From assembly GCA_041399085.1 (NCBI GenBank), contig JAWKTM010000065.1, positions 1-41,251 of the forward strand: DNA of 41,251 nucleotides. Direction: 5' to 3'. Below are positions 7,925-16,619 of this stretch, one piece after another; position 1 is the stretch's first letter; every line of letters starts with the position of its first letter. The position numbers and the translations under genes were made by a program. Under the pieces are notes generated by a model, which was not told the DNA's origin, did not search any database, and saw only the letters and a program-made list of their open reading frames with translations. Source of the stretch: JAWKTM01 sp041399085. Its GTDB lineage: Bacteria > Planctomycetota > Planctomycetia > Pirellulales > Pirellulaceae.

Positions 7925-9238
7925 TCAAAAGGGCCAGGCCGCGGCTAGTTGAGTTATAGCCCGTTGCGTATCGTTCCAAGGACACGGCAGGTTTACATCT
8001 TGGCGAAGGAACAACTCGATGGCCGGCAATAGTTCGATAGCCCGGTCGACTTGCTTCGATGTGCCCGGCGTGTACGCTCCAACACGGATAACATCGGCTA
8101 CGTCGTTGTAGGTGCTTAGCGCCGCGCGCACCTTACGCGCGGCCGACTGGTGCTGCGGATCCGTGACTTCGCGAAAAGTGCGGCTAACGCTGGCCCCCAC
8201 ATCCACGGCGGGATAATGCCCACGTTCGGCCAATCGGCGGCTCAACACAATATGGCCGTCGACAACGGCTCGAACGTTATCGGCAACTGGTTCATCCATG
8301 TCGTCCCCATCGACCAAGACCGTGCAGATACCTGTTATCGAACCGTGGGCCGATGTGCCAAGTTGCTCTAAGACGTTGGACAGCATTTGAAATACGGAGG
8401 GCGTGTAGCCACGCGCGCTGGGCGGTTCCCCCATCAACAGGCCGATCTCTCGCTGTGCCATTGCCAGGCGCGTGAGACTGTCGACCAGGAGCAACACATC
8501 CGCGCCGTGACTGCGAAAGTGGTCCGCGATAGTGACCGCGGTCTGCGTGGCTCGGATCCGCAGCAGCGGAGGTTGATCGGCAGTGGAGACAATGACCACG
8601 CTACGGGCCAATCCTTCCGGTCCCAGACACTCTTCCAAGAACGGGCGGACTTCGCGGCCTCGTTCTCCCACGAGGGCTATTACATTGAGGTCCGACGACG
8701 CGCTCTTGGCAATTTCACCTAACAGCGTGCTCTTGCCCACACCGCTACCCGCGAATAAACCCACACGTTGCCCTTTGCCCAGCGTGAGCAGTCCATCGAT
8801 AACTCGTTGGCCCGTTACAAACGGTGTTTCGATGGGCGGCCGCTCTAAGGGAGAGGGCGTTCCGGTTTGAATGGTGGACCATTGCCGGGCTCGCAGGTGA
8901 CCACCATCAATCGGGCGGCCTAACGCGTTGATGATTCGACCTAGTAGCTCGCGCCCCACGGGAATTCGTAATTTGCGGCCCATACCAACCACCGTCGCAT
9001 CGGGTTCCAAGCCGTCGGTGGTTTCGTAGGGCATGATCTGGGCGGTTGCTCCGTCGAACCCGATCACTTCGCCAGGGACCGTTCGCCCATCGCTCCGCAA
9101 GATATGGCACATATCTCCCACGGCCGTGCGCAAGCGAGCGCGCACGATTCCTTGGGCGCTACGCAGTCTCCCGGCGGTCCGGAAAACGTCGAAGTGTGCG
9201 ATCTCCTGTTTGAGGTCGTCGACGTTCAATCTGAGCAT
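7925..9238 (-). CDS. fliI: Flagellar export ATPase FliI
   Basis: A 437-residue F1-like ATPase. The Walker A loop GSGVGKST is at residues 164-171. The Walker B region VLLLVDSLTRLAMAQREIGL and the segment GEPPSARGYTPSVF are both present. The N-terminal domain has FRTAGRLRSAQGIVRA, as expected for FliI. An ATG at 9238 is preferred over an in-frame TTG at 9244; GGAAG lies about nine bases upstream of the ATG. The gene starts inside the 3' end of fliH and overlaps it by about 80 bases, more than usual, so translation of the two is likely linked. FliI energises loading of flagellar substrates into the export gate. Confidence 0.97.
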   Translation of the reverse strand: MLRLNVDDLKQEIAHFDVFRTAGRLRSAQGIVRARLRTAVGDMCHILRSDGRTVPGEVIGFDGATAQIMPYETTDGLEPDATVVGMGRKLRIPVGRELLGRIINALGRPIDGGHLRARQWSTIQTGTPSPLERPPIETPFVTGQRVIDGLLTLGKGQRVGLFAGSGVGKSTLLGEIAKSASSDLNVIALVGERGREVRPFLEECLGPEGLARSVVIVSTADQPPLLRIRATQTAVTIADHFRSHGADVLLLVDSLTRLAMAQREIGLLMGEPPSARGYTPSVFQMLSNVLEQLGTSAHGSITGICTVLVDGDDMDEPVADNVRAVVDGHIVLSRRLAERGHYPAVDVGASVSRTFREVTDPQHQSAARKVRAALSTYNDVADVIRVGAYTPGTSKQVDRAIELLPAIELFLRQDVNLPCPWNDTQRAITQLAAAWPF

Positions 9239-9899
9239 GGTCAAGGGCTTCCAACAGTTGCTGACGAATTTCTGTTAATTGCATTTCGATTTGCGACACG
9301 ATCCCAATGTCGCCCGAGTCCAGTCGGCATTCGCCTCGTTGCAGCGTCTTGTCGCCCACCAACTGAAACGTGTTATAATCCTGCCAAGGAGGCGGCTTGC
9401 CTTCGAGTCGCCGAGTTAGCAGTGTGATATCGGTGGGATGCAGACGCAGCATCACGGCTTGGCCGGAATCCAAAGGTTTAAGTATCTCCGCAACGATGTT
9501 TTCCAAAGCGAGCTCGTCCGCCACAATCGTTTCGTGCAAAAGTCGGGACGCAATCGCCACGGACAACTCGATGGCGGCCTGCTGCATCTCAACCAGCGAT
9601 TGTTTGCGACGCTGTTCGATTTCGCCGATTTGCTCGTCCAGTGTGCGAAACGCGTCGAGTAGTTGACTCAACGTCTGCTGTTCCTCCTCGGCCAATTTCG
9701 CGGCCTTCTCCTGGTCGACTTGGGCTTTGTCCGGCTGACGGCTTTCCACCGGCTGGGACTTCGCGACCACCGGTTGACGTGGATCTCCCAACGTCACCGA
9801 TTTCAGCAGCCTCGGAAGTCGAACGGGATGGGGCATCTGTCGATTGCGCCGAAGTGTAATTGGGGGCTGAATGTGATACTGTTGTGAACGTCGTCCCAT
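9159..9899 (-). CDS. fliH: Flagellar assembly protein FliH
   Basis: A 246-residue protein. The N-terminal 70 residues are basic and proline-rich. A coiled-coil centre at about 75-125 (EEQQTLSQLLDAFRTLDEQI) is followed by a C-terminal domain with the pattern EVVAEILKPL-like (ENIVAEILKPLDSGQAVMLR), then LDSGDIGIVSQIEMQL, which matches the FliH/YscL end. FliH binds FliI and anchors it at the switch. The last 26 or so residues, rich in Arg and Thr, lie in the overlap with fliI and look like read-through rather than conserved domain. It is twelve bases downstream of fliG. Confidence 0.88.
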   Translation of the reverse strand: MGRRSQQYHIQPPITLRRNRQMPHPVRLPRLLKSVTLGDPRQPVVAKSQPVESRQPDKAQVDQEKAAKLAEEEQQTLSQLLDAFRTLDEQIGEIEQRRKQSLVEMQQAAIELSVAIASRLLHETIVADELALENIVAEILKPLDSGQAVMLRLHPTDITLLTRRLEGKPPPWQDYNTFQLVGDKTLQRGECRLDSGDIGIVSQIEMQLTEIRQQLLEALDHAQIERRRPQTGDRTLRRFPDRRETA

Positions 9900-9911
9900 G
9901 GAACGGTTGGA

Positions 9912-10919
9912 CTAGAGCATGATGAGTTCGCCGGCCTGGTCCATTTCCGCGAGTGCCGCTCCGATCTGTTGTCGGGCAAAGGCGACCTTGTCTTCCGCAA
10001 CGGGACCGCGAAACTGCATTTCTTCCCGTAACGATTCACGGACCCGTTTGGAAAGATTGCCCAAGATTCGGTCCACGATCGCTTCGTCGGCTCCGCTCAG
10101 CGACATTGTGAGCGTGTCCATGTCAATTTCGCTGAGTAGCTTTTGGATCGAACGATCGGCCAGCCGCAGGATATCGTCGAACACATACAACATTTGTTTA
10201 ATGCGTTCCGCCTTCTCGGCATCCTCCTCCTCGATGACGGCCAGCATTTCCATGCGAGTCGCTTTAGCCATCGCACGCAGCACGTCCGCCAGCTTCTGCT
10301 CGGCGGAGGGCGCTTCCATGCTTTTTCGGTCGACCTGAATCGCCTTTTGAATCGTCGTGCGAGCGACGCGTGCTAACAGTGTGGGAGCCGCGGTAGGATT
10401 TTTGCTCAGGATTCCAAAGGCGCTGGCGCGGAGCTGTTCGGGCAGCAGCCGCATGACCTCCGCCGCACGCGCCGGCTCGAGTTGACTGACGACCAGCGCC
10501 ACGGAACGAGGGTTCTCGTCTTTGAGTGCGCCGGCCAACTGGTAGACTTCCAAGCGGTTTAGATCATCCAATGGATCGTCGCTGGGGACAAACGGAGGCT
10601 CTTCGGACTTGCGGCGACGTTTGCCGTCCGTGGGTTCGTTCTCCTCTTCGTCTTCCTCTTCTGCTTGATATAGTTTCAGCGCGGTTTCTTCCGCTTCGAC
10701 GGCAAACCGAAACAGACGGTCGAAATCTTCTAAGACTGCGTCGATCTCTTGTTGTGACGGCGGCGCCTTACGCAACTCGTCCAACTCGCGACGCAGCTTT
10801 TCGTGCCGTTCGGTACTCAACCGATCGAACGCCGCGCTGGCCACGTCGTCGCCGAGCGCGTGTAGTAGAATCGCAACGTGTTGTTCGGCCGGGTCGGCGA
10901 CTGCTTCCGTGCGAGCCAT
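9912..10919 (-). CDS. fliG: Flagellar motor switch protein FliG
   Basis: A 335-residue protein with the three FliG domains. The N-terminal domain is followed by a strongly acidic then basic linker at about residues 86-107. The middle domain has DENPRSVALVVSQLEP, where most family members have EHPQT. The C-terminal torque domain has the patterns FDDILRLADRSIQKLL and LSKRVRESLREEM, followed by RGPVAEDKVAFARQQI. FliG couples MotA to rotation and binds FliF. Length is normal. The acidic linker is longer and more charged than is usual. It sits between fliF and fliH, in the expected operon order. Confidence 0.95.
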   Translation of the reverse strand: MARTEAVADPAEQHVAILLHALGDDVASAAFDRLSTERHEKLRRELDELRKAPPSQQEIDAVLEDFDRLFRFAVEAEETALKLYQAEEEDEEENEPTDGKRRRKSEEPPFVPSDDPLDDLNRLEVYQLAGALKDENPRSVALVVSQLEPARAAEVMRLLPEQLRASAFGILSKNPTAAPTLLARVARTTIQKAIQVDRKSMEAPSAEQKLADVLRAMAKATRMEMLAVIEEEDAEKAERIKQMLYVFDDILRLADRSIQKLLSEIDMDTLTMSLSGADEAIVDRILGNLSKRVRESLREEMQFRGPVAEDKVAFARQQIGAALAEMDQAGELIML

Positions 10920-10938
10920 CTCCGTGCATCCTTATTAC

Positions 10939-12495
10939 TTATGCGGCGCGCTGCACGCGGCGAGGTTGTATGGGAGCCGAGTCAGCGCCGGCCGCGTTGT
11001 TCGATTCGCCCTCGCCCAACCACGCGGACAAGACTTTGGCCATCGAGTCGGGATGTTCCAACACTCGCGCTGAGAGTTCTGAAATTCTCTTGGCCTGCTC
11101 CGCCGTCAATGCGGTTTGTGGCTGCGTGGGGAAAGGAATGGAGCGAAACTTTCGCAAGACCATCATGCCGATCAACAGGGCCACGAGCGAAGCGACGCCC
11201 AACGAGACGTTTCGCAGCACTTGATTCACATAGTCCCAAGTGCTGACGGGATCGACCGCGTTGGGATCCAGAGGTGAGGCGCCGACAAGTTTTGTGACCA
11301 CGACGTCGATCTTATCACTGCGTTCTTCGTCGAATCCCACGGCTTGTTTGATGATCGATTCAACTTGTTCCTTGGTGAGAGGCGTTGTCGCCGTGTCACC
11401 TTCTGGGACCGAGAGATCGACCATGGCGGCGACCGTAAGACGCTGGACCGTACCGCTGGGTTCTTTGATAATGTCTTCGATACGTGTCGTCTCATACTGA
11501 GTTTCGTTTTCCTCGGTTTTCTCCGAGTACGGTTTGGCCTGGTTGCCAACCGCCGAGGCGCCGATATTCGATGGGGTTCCGGCGGCGCCGATCGGAGCTT
11601 GTCCCACACCATTGATTTGCGTGCTCTTAATCTTTTCCGAGGTTTTGACCTTCGATTCCGGGTCGAATGATGTTTCGCGGCGTTCGCTGCGGCGGAAGTC
11701 CACATCGGCTGAAACGCGAACAACCGCCCGGCCGCGCCCGAGGGCTTCGGCCAACATCATCTCGGCCTTGGTTGCCAGATTGGCCTCCAGCATCTGTCGG
11801 TATTCCAACTGTGCGGCCATATCCCCGTCGGCTTGGAAGCCAGCGGCGGATAGAAGTCGCCCGGTAGTATCCATTACGGTTACATGCTCCGGCTTCAGTC
11901 CCTCGACACTGTTCGACAGCATGGCGACGACCGAAGCGGCTTGTTCCCTGGAGAAAATCGTGCTGCGTCCCAGTTGCAGCACGACGCTGGCCGTGGTCGG
12001 TTGGACATCGCGCACGAACGGGGAAGGCTCGGGTTTGCTAATGTGAACCGTGGCGTTTTGCACGCCGCCAATTTGCATAATGGTGCGTGAGAGTTTCAGC
12101 TCTTGTTGCCGTAATAGCTTGACGTGGTTCAAGCTTGGATCGTCGAAGATCGAGTCGGCCGGCAGACCAATATCCGCGGCGTGCGGATCGGCCAAATCCC
12201 CCAATAACAGCCGCGCCTTATTCCATTGCGTCTTGGGGACCGAGACGGTTGACCCGGAATAATTGAGCTGATTGGGAATTCCGCCGCCATCAAGCTTGCT
12301 GACAATCTCAGCGGCTTCGGTCGGTCCTAGATTGCTGGCGATCGGCACATATTGGGGACGTGAAGACCAATAGCCGACACCGGCAATCGCCCCCATGCAG
12401 ACGATCGTGGCGGCAATCAAACCGACGCGCGCGCTCGCACTGGTTTGGTTCCACAGCGTCTTGAGTTGTTCGGCTAGGTTTCTGAGGAAGCCCAC
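10939..12495 (-). CDS. fliF: Flagellar MS-ring protein FliF
   Basis: A 518-residue protein starting at a GTG, with AAGGAAA upstream. It has an N-terminal membrane helix at about 23-43 (VGLIAATIVCMGAIAGVGYW). The periplasmic ring-building motifs include PKTQWNKARLLL and LKLSRTIMQIGGVQNATVHI, followed by PSPFVRDVQPTTASVVL. A second membrane helix lies near residues 430-450, and the FliG-binding tail at the C-terminus contains LSARVLEHPDSMAKVLSAWL. FliF forms the MS ring on which the export gate and switch are built. Length and order are typical. fliE lies upstream with a gap of 78 bases. Confidence 0.97.
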   Translation of the reverse strand: MGFLRNLAEQLKTLWNQTSASARVGLIAATIVCMGAIAGVGYWSSRPQYVPIASNLGPTEAAEIVSKLDGGGIPNQLNYSGSTVSVPKTQWNKARLLLGDLADPHAADIGLPADSIFDDPSLNHVKLLRQQELKLSRTIMQIGGVQNATVHISKPEPSPFVRDVQPTTASVVLQLGRSTIFSREQAASVVAMLSNSVEGLKPEHVTVMDTTGRLLSAAGFQADGDMAAQLEYRQMLEANLATKAEMMLAEALGRGRAVVRVSADVDFRRSERRETSFDPESKVKTSEKIKSTQINGVGQAPIGAAGTPSNIGASAVGNQAKPYSEKTEENETQYETTRIEDIIKEPSGTVQRLTVAAMVDLSVPEGDTATTPLTKEQVESIIKQAVGFDEERSDKIDVVVTKLVGASPLDPNAVDPVSTWDYVNQVLRNVSLGVASLVALLIGMMVLRKFRSIPFPTQPQTALTAEQAKRISELSARVLEHPDSMAKVLSAWLGEGESNNAAGADSAPIQPRRVQRAA

Positions 12496-12573
12496 CGAGA
12501 GTTTCCTTGTGTATTTTGGGTAGGAGATCGACCAAGCGGGGTTGACCGATAATTAGTCGGAGTCAGTTATGTA

Positions 12574-12876
12574 TTAGAACTGCATTCGCATAATCTCTTG
12601 ATAGGATTCCATCAGTTGGTTGCGAATTTGTAAGACCATGCGAAACGACAAATCGGCCTTGGCGACGGACAATACCACATCGTGGACGTTGTCGGTTTTG
12701 CCCGTCGCGAATTGGCGCATGGTTTCTTCGGACTGCAAATGCTGTGAGTTAGCGTCGTTGATAAACTTGCCAAACAATTGCATAAAGCCGCCGTCGGACG
12801 AACCGCCCGCGCGAACCGCTTCGGAGGAGAGCGGAGCCGCGACGGGAGCACCGGACGTGACGGGGGAAATCGCCAT
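12574..12876 (-). CDS. fliE: Flagellar hook-basal body adaptor FliE
   Basis: A 100-residue protein. The C-terminal half has the conserved FliE pattern: VHDVVLSVAKADLSFRMVLQ, then IRNQLMESYQEIMRMQF at the end. FliE links the MS ring to the proximal rod. The first 30 residues are Ala/Gly/Ser-rich and not conserved. Its ATG overlaps the flgC stop (TGATG), so it is probably coupled to flgC. Confidence 0.95.
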   Translation of the reverse strand: MAISPVTSGAPVAAPLSSEAVRAGGSSDGGFMQLFGKFINDANSQHLQSEETMRQFATGKTDNVHDVVLSVAKADLSFRMVLQIRNQLMESYQEIMRMQF

Positions 12877-13325
12877 CAGCCGACGCCTCGCAGGATCGAC
12901 AATGCTTGTTCGGCCATTTGCCGGTACATACGTAGGGCTCGGAGATTGGCTTCATAGCCTCGGCTGGCGGTGATTAGGTCCACCATTTCGTTGGGCATGC
13001 TGACATTGGGCAGCGTTACCATGTCGTCCGCGTCGGCATCTGGATGTCCCGGTTGGTAGACGCGAGGCAACTCGGTCATATCGGGCTGGATGCCAACGAT
13101 CTGGACGCCGCCCAATTGGCCGATGTCGGTCGGCCGCGCCATTCCCATGGCGTTTTGATACGCGGCGGCGAAGACCACTTCTTGGCGGCGATAGGGGCCG
13201 CCTTCTGGCGTGCGTGTCGAGTGCGCGTTGGCGATGTTGTTCGCCACGACTTCCATGCGGCGACGTTCGGCCGCCAAGCCGGAAGCGCTGATGTCCGAAG
13301 CGGACAAAATCGAAGATAGCCCCAT
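12876..13325 (-). CDS. flgC: Flagellar basal-body rod protein FlgC
   Basis: A 149-residue rod protein. The N-terminal rod motif reads SASGLAAERRRMEVVANNIANAHS, seen as two overlapping short patterns around LAAERRRMEVVANNIANA. It is followed by GGPYRRQEVVF, typical of FlgC. The C-terminal helix has NEMVDLITASRGYEANLRAL. FlgC builds the proximal rod with FlgB and FlgF. GCAGGAGC lies just upstream of the ATG. It follows flgB after a 144-base gap and is coupled to fliE. Confidence 0.96.
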   Translation of the reverse strand: MGLSSILSASDISASGLAAERRRMEVVANNIANAHSTRTPEGGPYRRQEVVFAAAYQNAMGMARPTDIGQLGGVQIVGIQPDMTELPRVYQPGHPDADADDMVTLPNVSMPNEMVDLITASRGYEANLRALRMYRQMAEQALSILRGVG

Positions 13326-13469
13326 CGCGACGCTCCTGCCCAGAATCGCGGGTTTCTGCCGTGGTCGTATTATGTCGTGAACTTGGCGGCCACCGTGGTT
13401 GGAAGTCGTCGCGAATGCCAGCCGCCGAAAGATCGTCGGCTGCCAAACGTTTCGCTTGCTCCAGCCCGT

Positions 13470-13829
13470 TTACCGGCCGCTGATTGCGCTGCGCATCATC
13501 GCCAAGTTGCTTGACAGCACCTGGGCGAGGGTTTGATACTTCATCGCGTTTTTGCTTAACTGCCCCATTTCCAGATCGATGTCGACCGAATTGCCGTCAG
13601 CCCGTTCTGGCATTCCGCTGACTTCGAACACGCGCGTCTGAACTTCGCCCAAATTGTTGCCGTCAGTGTCCGATAGGACTTTCGCTAGCAGATCGCTAAA
13701 CTCCAGGTCCTGTCGTTTGTAGCCCGGCGTATTCACGTTGGCGATGTTTTGGCTGATCACTTGATGCCGTAGATCGGCCGCGTTCAGCATTTCGCGCAAC
13801 ATATCGAATTGGGCGGGTTTGACGCTCAT
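13470..13829 (-). CDS. flgB: Flagellar basal-body rod protein FlgB
   Basis: A 119-residue rod protein, the first gene of the flagellar operon. The N-terminal rod motif is ADLRHQVISQNIANVNTPGY, followed by KRQDLEFSDLL. The C-terminal segment is MGQLSKNAMKYQTLAQVLSS, typical of FlgB. FlgB is the most proximal rod subunit. No strong ribosome binding site is seen ahead of the ATG. The 126-174 bases up to the divergent Uma2 gene should hold the operon promoter, but no clear sigma-28, sigma-54 or sigma-70 match was found by eye. Confidence 0.96.
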   Translation of the reverse strand: MSVKPAQFDMLREMLNAADLRHQVISQNIANVNTPGYKRQDLEFSDLLAKVLSDTDGNNLGEVQTRVFEVSGMPERADGNSVDIDLEMGQLSKNAMKYQTLAQVLSSNLAMMRSAISGR

Positions 13830-13955
13830 ATCGAATGAATCGACACTACGACGTGAAACCTTTAGCGAGACTGGGGGACGCGCTGGCTAAGCCGGGCTTC
13901 GTCGGTCCAAAATCGGCGAATTCAACGTGAGTTGCATCCCCCCTGGAGGACGATC

Positions 13956-14006
13956 ATGATAAATGCGACGAGTATTCCCTTTGTTTTGCGAGCCTGCCCA
14001 AAATGA
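13956..14006 (+). other. Possible 16-codon leader reading frame ahead of Uma2 gene
   Basis: A very strong ribosome binding site (GGAGGACGATC) is followed by an ATG at 13956 and 16 sense codons (MINATSIPFVLRACPK). The TGA at 14004-14006 overlaps the Uma2 ATG as ATGA. The Uma2 start itself has no good binding site, so ribosomes may arrive by coupling from this small frame. It could also be the true 5' end of the gene with a frame error; homologous starts would decide. Confidence 0.3.
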
Positions 14007-14650
14007 ACCAAGCCGCCGCTGTTCGCCGCGATGCCGTTCTGACCGCCGTCGACCTTGCCGAGCGATTGGGCCCGGTGCCGATGAGCCGGATTCGTCACGA
14101 TCCGCCGGCCGGGTTGGGGGCGGAAGCGGATGTGGCGGCGATCTACGAATGCGAAGGACGCCTGTACGAGTTGTGCGACGGAGTGCTGGTCGAGAAGATT
14201 TTGAGCGAGTTCGATGCGCGGTTGGCGAACCAGGTTGCCGAGCGGCTGGAGGACTTCGTGACCGAGGAATCGCTCGGCCAAGTGCGGCGCGAGGATGGGC
14301 TGTTTCGATTCGCGCCGGGGCTGGTGCGGGCGCCGGACGTTTCGTTTGTCGACGAGCGGCGATGGGCTGCGTTGTCGACGGACGGTCCGATCCTAAACGT
14401 CACGCCCGATTTGGCTGTCGAGATCATCAGCGTCGGAAACACCGGCGAGGAGATGCTTCGCAAGCTGAGCGACTATATGGATGGCGGCACGCGGATGGTT
14501 TGGTACATCTACCCGGCCACCAAACAGGTGCACGTGTTCACCGCGCCCGAGCGGCTTACGACGCTGAACGAACCGGATACGTTAGACGGCGGCGATGTGC
14601 TGCCGAGGTTTCGGCTGCCGCTTCGCGAGTTGTTCGCGCGGTCACCGTAG
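14003..14650 (+). CDS. Uma2-family protein (DUF820, PD-(D/E)XK fold)
   Basis: A 215-residue Uma2-family protein. The restriction-endonuclease-like active site is visible: PDVSFV from residue 111, the acidic residue in LAVEIIS at Glu140, and Lys154 in MLRKLSDY, followed by the family pattern GGTRMVWYIYP. Uma2 proteins are very numerous in planctomycetes and cyanobacteria; the nuclease fold is well established but the cellular role is not known. It is divergent from flgB and ends 38 bases from the convergent symporter. A second, broken member is at 29135-29837. Confidence 0.9.
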   Translation: MNQAAAVRRDAVLTAVDLAERLGPVPMSRIRHDPPAGLGAEADVAAIYECEGRLYELCDGVLVEKILSEFDARLANQVAERLEDFVTEESLGQVRREDGLFRFAPGLVRAPDVSFVDERRWAALSTDGPILNVTPDLAVEIISVGNTGEEMLRKLSDYMDGGTRMVWYIYPATKQVHVFTAPERLTTLNEPDTLDGGDVLPRFRLPLRELFARSP

Positions 14651-14687
14651 AGGTGGCACGCCCAAAGCGCAACGGTGCGAGTGTCTG

Positions 14688-16220
14688 TCACTTCAACAGC
14701 CAAGCTCCGAGCGTGTAAACCAGAATCGGTATCAGGATCGCGCCGGTTAAGTTCAACCACAGCCCGGCGCGGACCATGTGGCCGATGGAAACTTGGCCGC
14801 TGCCGAATACGATCGCGTTGGGTGGCGTCGCCACGGGCAGCATAAAGGCGAAGCTGGCTGCCAACGTCGCTGGCAGCAACAGCAACATCGGATCGATCCC
14901 GGCGGCTTCCGCGACGCTGAACAGAATCGGAAGGAACGCCGTCACCGTGGCCAAGTTGCTGGTGATCTCGGTCAAGAAAATAATCAGCAGGGTGACGGCC
15001 AGCACCACGACCCAGCCTGGCATGCTGCCAAGACCCGCGACTTGATTGCCCATCCATTCGGCCAAGCGGCTGGACTCGATGGCTTTCGCCAAACTCAAAC
15101 CGCCGCCGAAGAGCAGCAAGATTCCCCAAGGCAATCGGTTGGCTGTCGGCCAATCCAGTGCGAACACACCGGCCCGCGCGTCGACCGGGATCATGAACAA
15201 CACCAGGGCGGCCAACATCGCGATCAGCGAATCGTCGACCGACGTAATCGTCGGGAATCGCTCGACCAGCCAAGTCCAATGCGTGAGCGGTTCGCGAACA
15301 ATCCACGCAATGGCCGTGGTCACGAAGACAGTCAGTACGATGCGCTCGCCTCGCGAGACTCGGCCCAGCTTGGCCAACTCGGCCACGATCGTCGCTCGAC
15401 CGCCTGGCAGTTCGTCCGCTCGGATGGGAAACACCCAGCGGGTGAGCAGCAGCCAAGTCGCGAACAGCATCACAATGACCAGCGGCATGGCCAACAGCAT
15501 CCAGCGGCCGAAGCTGATCGTCATTTGATGCTCGGCCAGAAAGCCGGCGAAGAACGCATTCGGCGGCGTACCGATCAGCGTGCCAATGCCGCCAATGCTG
15601 GCTGCGTAGGCGATGCCGAGCATCATGCAAACGGCGAAGGAACTCTGGACGGCTGCTGGGCTGGCTGAGTCGCGCGTTTCCCGTTCGTCGAGCAATCGGA
15701 CCAAGCTCATCCCAATCGGCAACATCATCACCGTCGTAGCCGTGTTGCTGATCCACATGCTGAGACCCGCCGTGGCGATCATGAACCCGGCGACTAACAG
15801 CGACGGTCGCGTGCCGACTGCCAAAACGGTCAGCAACGCGATCCGCCGATGCAGTTGCCAACGTTCCAGAGACAGCGCCAGCATGAATCCGCCCATGAAC
15901 AGAAAGATGAACTTGTTCGCATACGGAGCGGCCGCGGCGTCCAGCTTCATAATGCCAGTGAGCGGGAACAATACGAGCGGCACGAGGGCTGTCGCGGGCA
16001 ACGGCAGCGCTTCGGTCATCCACCACACGGCCATCAACGTGGCGACGCCGGCCGTGGCCAGCGCCGCCGGCTCCAAGTCCGCGCCGCCGAATCGCAACGC
16101 GGCATAAACCAGCAGAGCGAGGAGCGGCCCGCCTAGCCGACCGCCCCAAGCCACGCGACTGGGCGCGGAGACGAGCGACGAGGCCAAATTAGGCGGATTG
16201 CGTTCAGGCGCGATGGTCAT
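14688..16220 (-). CDS. DASS/SLC13-family sodium-coupled dicarboxylate or anion symporter
   Basis: A 510-residue membrane protein with about a dozen hydrophobic segments. The DASS pattern is seen early in ATLMAVWWMTEALPLPATAL. The first Ser-Asn-Thr substrate motif is in WISNTATTVMM near residue 160; the second, usually SNT, is ITSNLATVTAF near 415. GTLIGTPPNAFFAG is also typical. Members carry dicarboxylates, citrate, sulfate or similar anions together with sodium. Substrate cannot be predicted here. The gene stands alone between a Uma2 gene and an intergenic repeat array; no regulatory site was recognised. Confidence 0.9.
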   Translation of the reverse strand: MTIAPERNPPNLASSLVSAPSRVAWGGRLGGPLLALLVYAALRFGGADLEPAALATAGVATLMAVWWMTEALPLPATALVPLVLFPLTGIMKLDAAAAPYANKFIFLFMGGFMLALSLERWQLHRRIALLTVLAVGTRPSLLVAGFMIATAGLSMWISNTATTVMMLPIGMSLVRLLDERETRDSASPAAVQSSFAVCMMLGIAYAASIGGIGTLIGTPPNAFFAGFLAEHQMTISFGRWMLLAMPLVIVMLFATWLLLTRWVFPIRADELPGGRATIVAELAKLGRVSRGERIVLTVFVTTAIAWIVREPLTHWTWLVERFPTITSVDDSLIAMLAALVLFMIPVDARAGVFALDWPTANRLPWGILLLFGGGLSLAKAIESSRLAEWMGNQVAGLGSMPGWVVVLAVTLLIIFLTEITSNLATVTAFLPILFSVAEAAGIDPMLLLLPATLAASFAFMLPVATPPNAIVFGSGQVSIGHMVRAGLWLNLTGAILIPILVYTLGAWLLK

Positions 16221-16253
16221 GGACTGCCGTCGTTACAAGTTCAATTAAGTCCA

Positions 16254-16432
16254 GGGAGCACGAAGCTCCTGCTGAGTCCTTCAATATCCCGCTGGGAGCA
16301 CGAAGCTCCTGCTGAGTTTTTCGACGTCATTGGGAGTACGAAGCTCCTGCTGAGTTCTTCAATATCCCGCCGGGAGTACGAAGCTCCTGCTGAGCTCTTC
16401 GACGTCGCCGGGAGTACGAAGTTCCTGCTGAG
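16254..16432. repeat. Array of five 23-nt repeats with alternating spacers
   Basis: Five copies of a 23-nt unit, beginning GGGAGYACGAAG and ending CCTGCTGAG, start at 16254, 16294, 16332, 16372 and 16410. Each contains a small inverted repeat, GGAGY-ACGAA-GCTCC. Spacers alternate between a 17-nt type containing CAATATCCCGC and a 15-nt type containing CGACGTC, so the higher-order unit is 78 nt. The gap 16221-16619 holds nothing else recognisable; a minus-strand reading frame through it is just translated repeat. The same unit recurs at 20799-20855. Confidence 0.9.
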
Positions 16433-16619
16433 CTCTTGATCGCTCGGACGTTGATTTGAATAGAAAGAAAGTTCGACAAGGCGGAGCACTCCAGGAGCAC
16501 TCCCGAAAAAGTCCAATCCCGGACTGCAAATAAAAGACGGGCGGCGAAACGGAATCACTCGTCCGTTCGCGCCGTGGCGGTGCGGATCGAACCCAATGGG
16601 ACGCGCCTAATAGGTCAGC

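Noticed and set aside
14509..16149. A 546-residue minus-strand frame out of phase with the symporter
   Set aside because: Arg/Asp/His-rich with no hydrophobic pattern; the overlapping symporter frame has a clear family signature.
16254..16432. A short CRISPR array
   Set aside because: The spacers are not unique but alternate between two sequences, repeats vary, spacers are only 15-17 nt and no cas gene is near.
16241..16558. A minus-strand protein with internal repeats (105 residues)
   Set aside because: The repeated peptide is only the translated 23-nt DNA repeat; steps of 38 and 40 bases do not keep the frame in register and there is no start signal.
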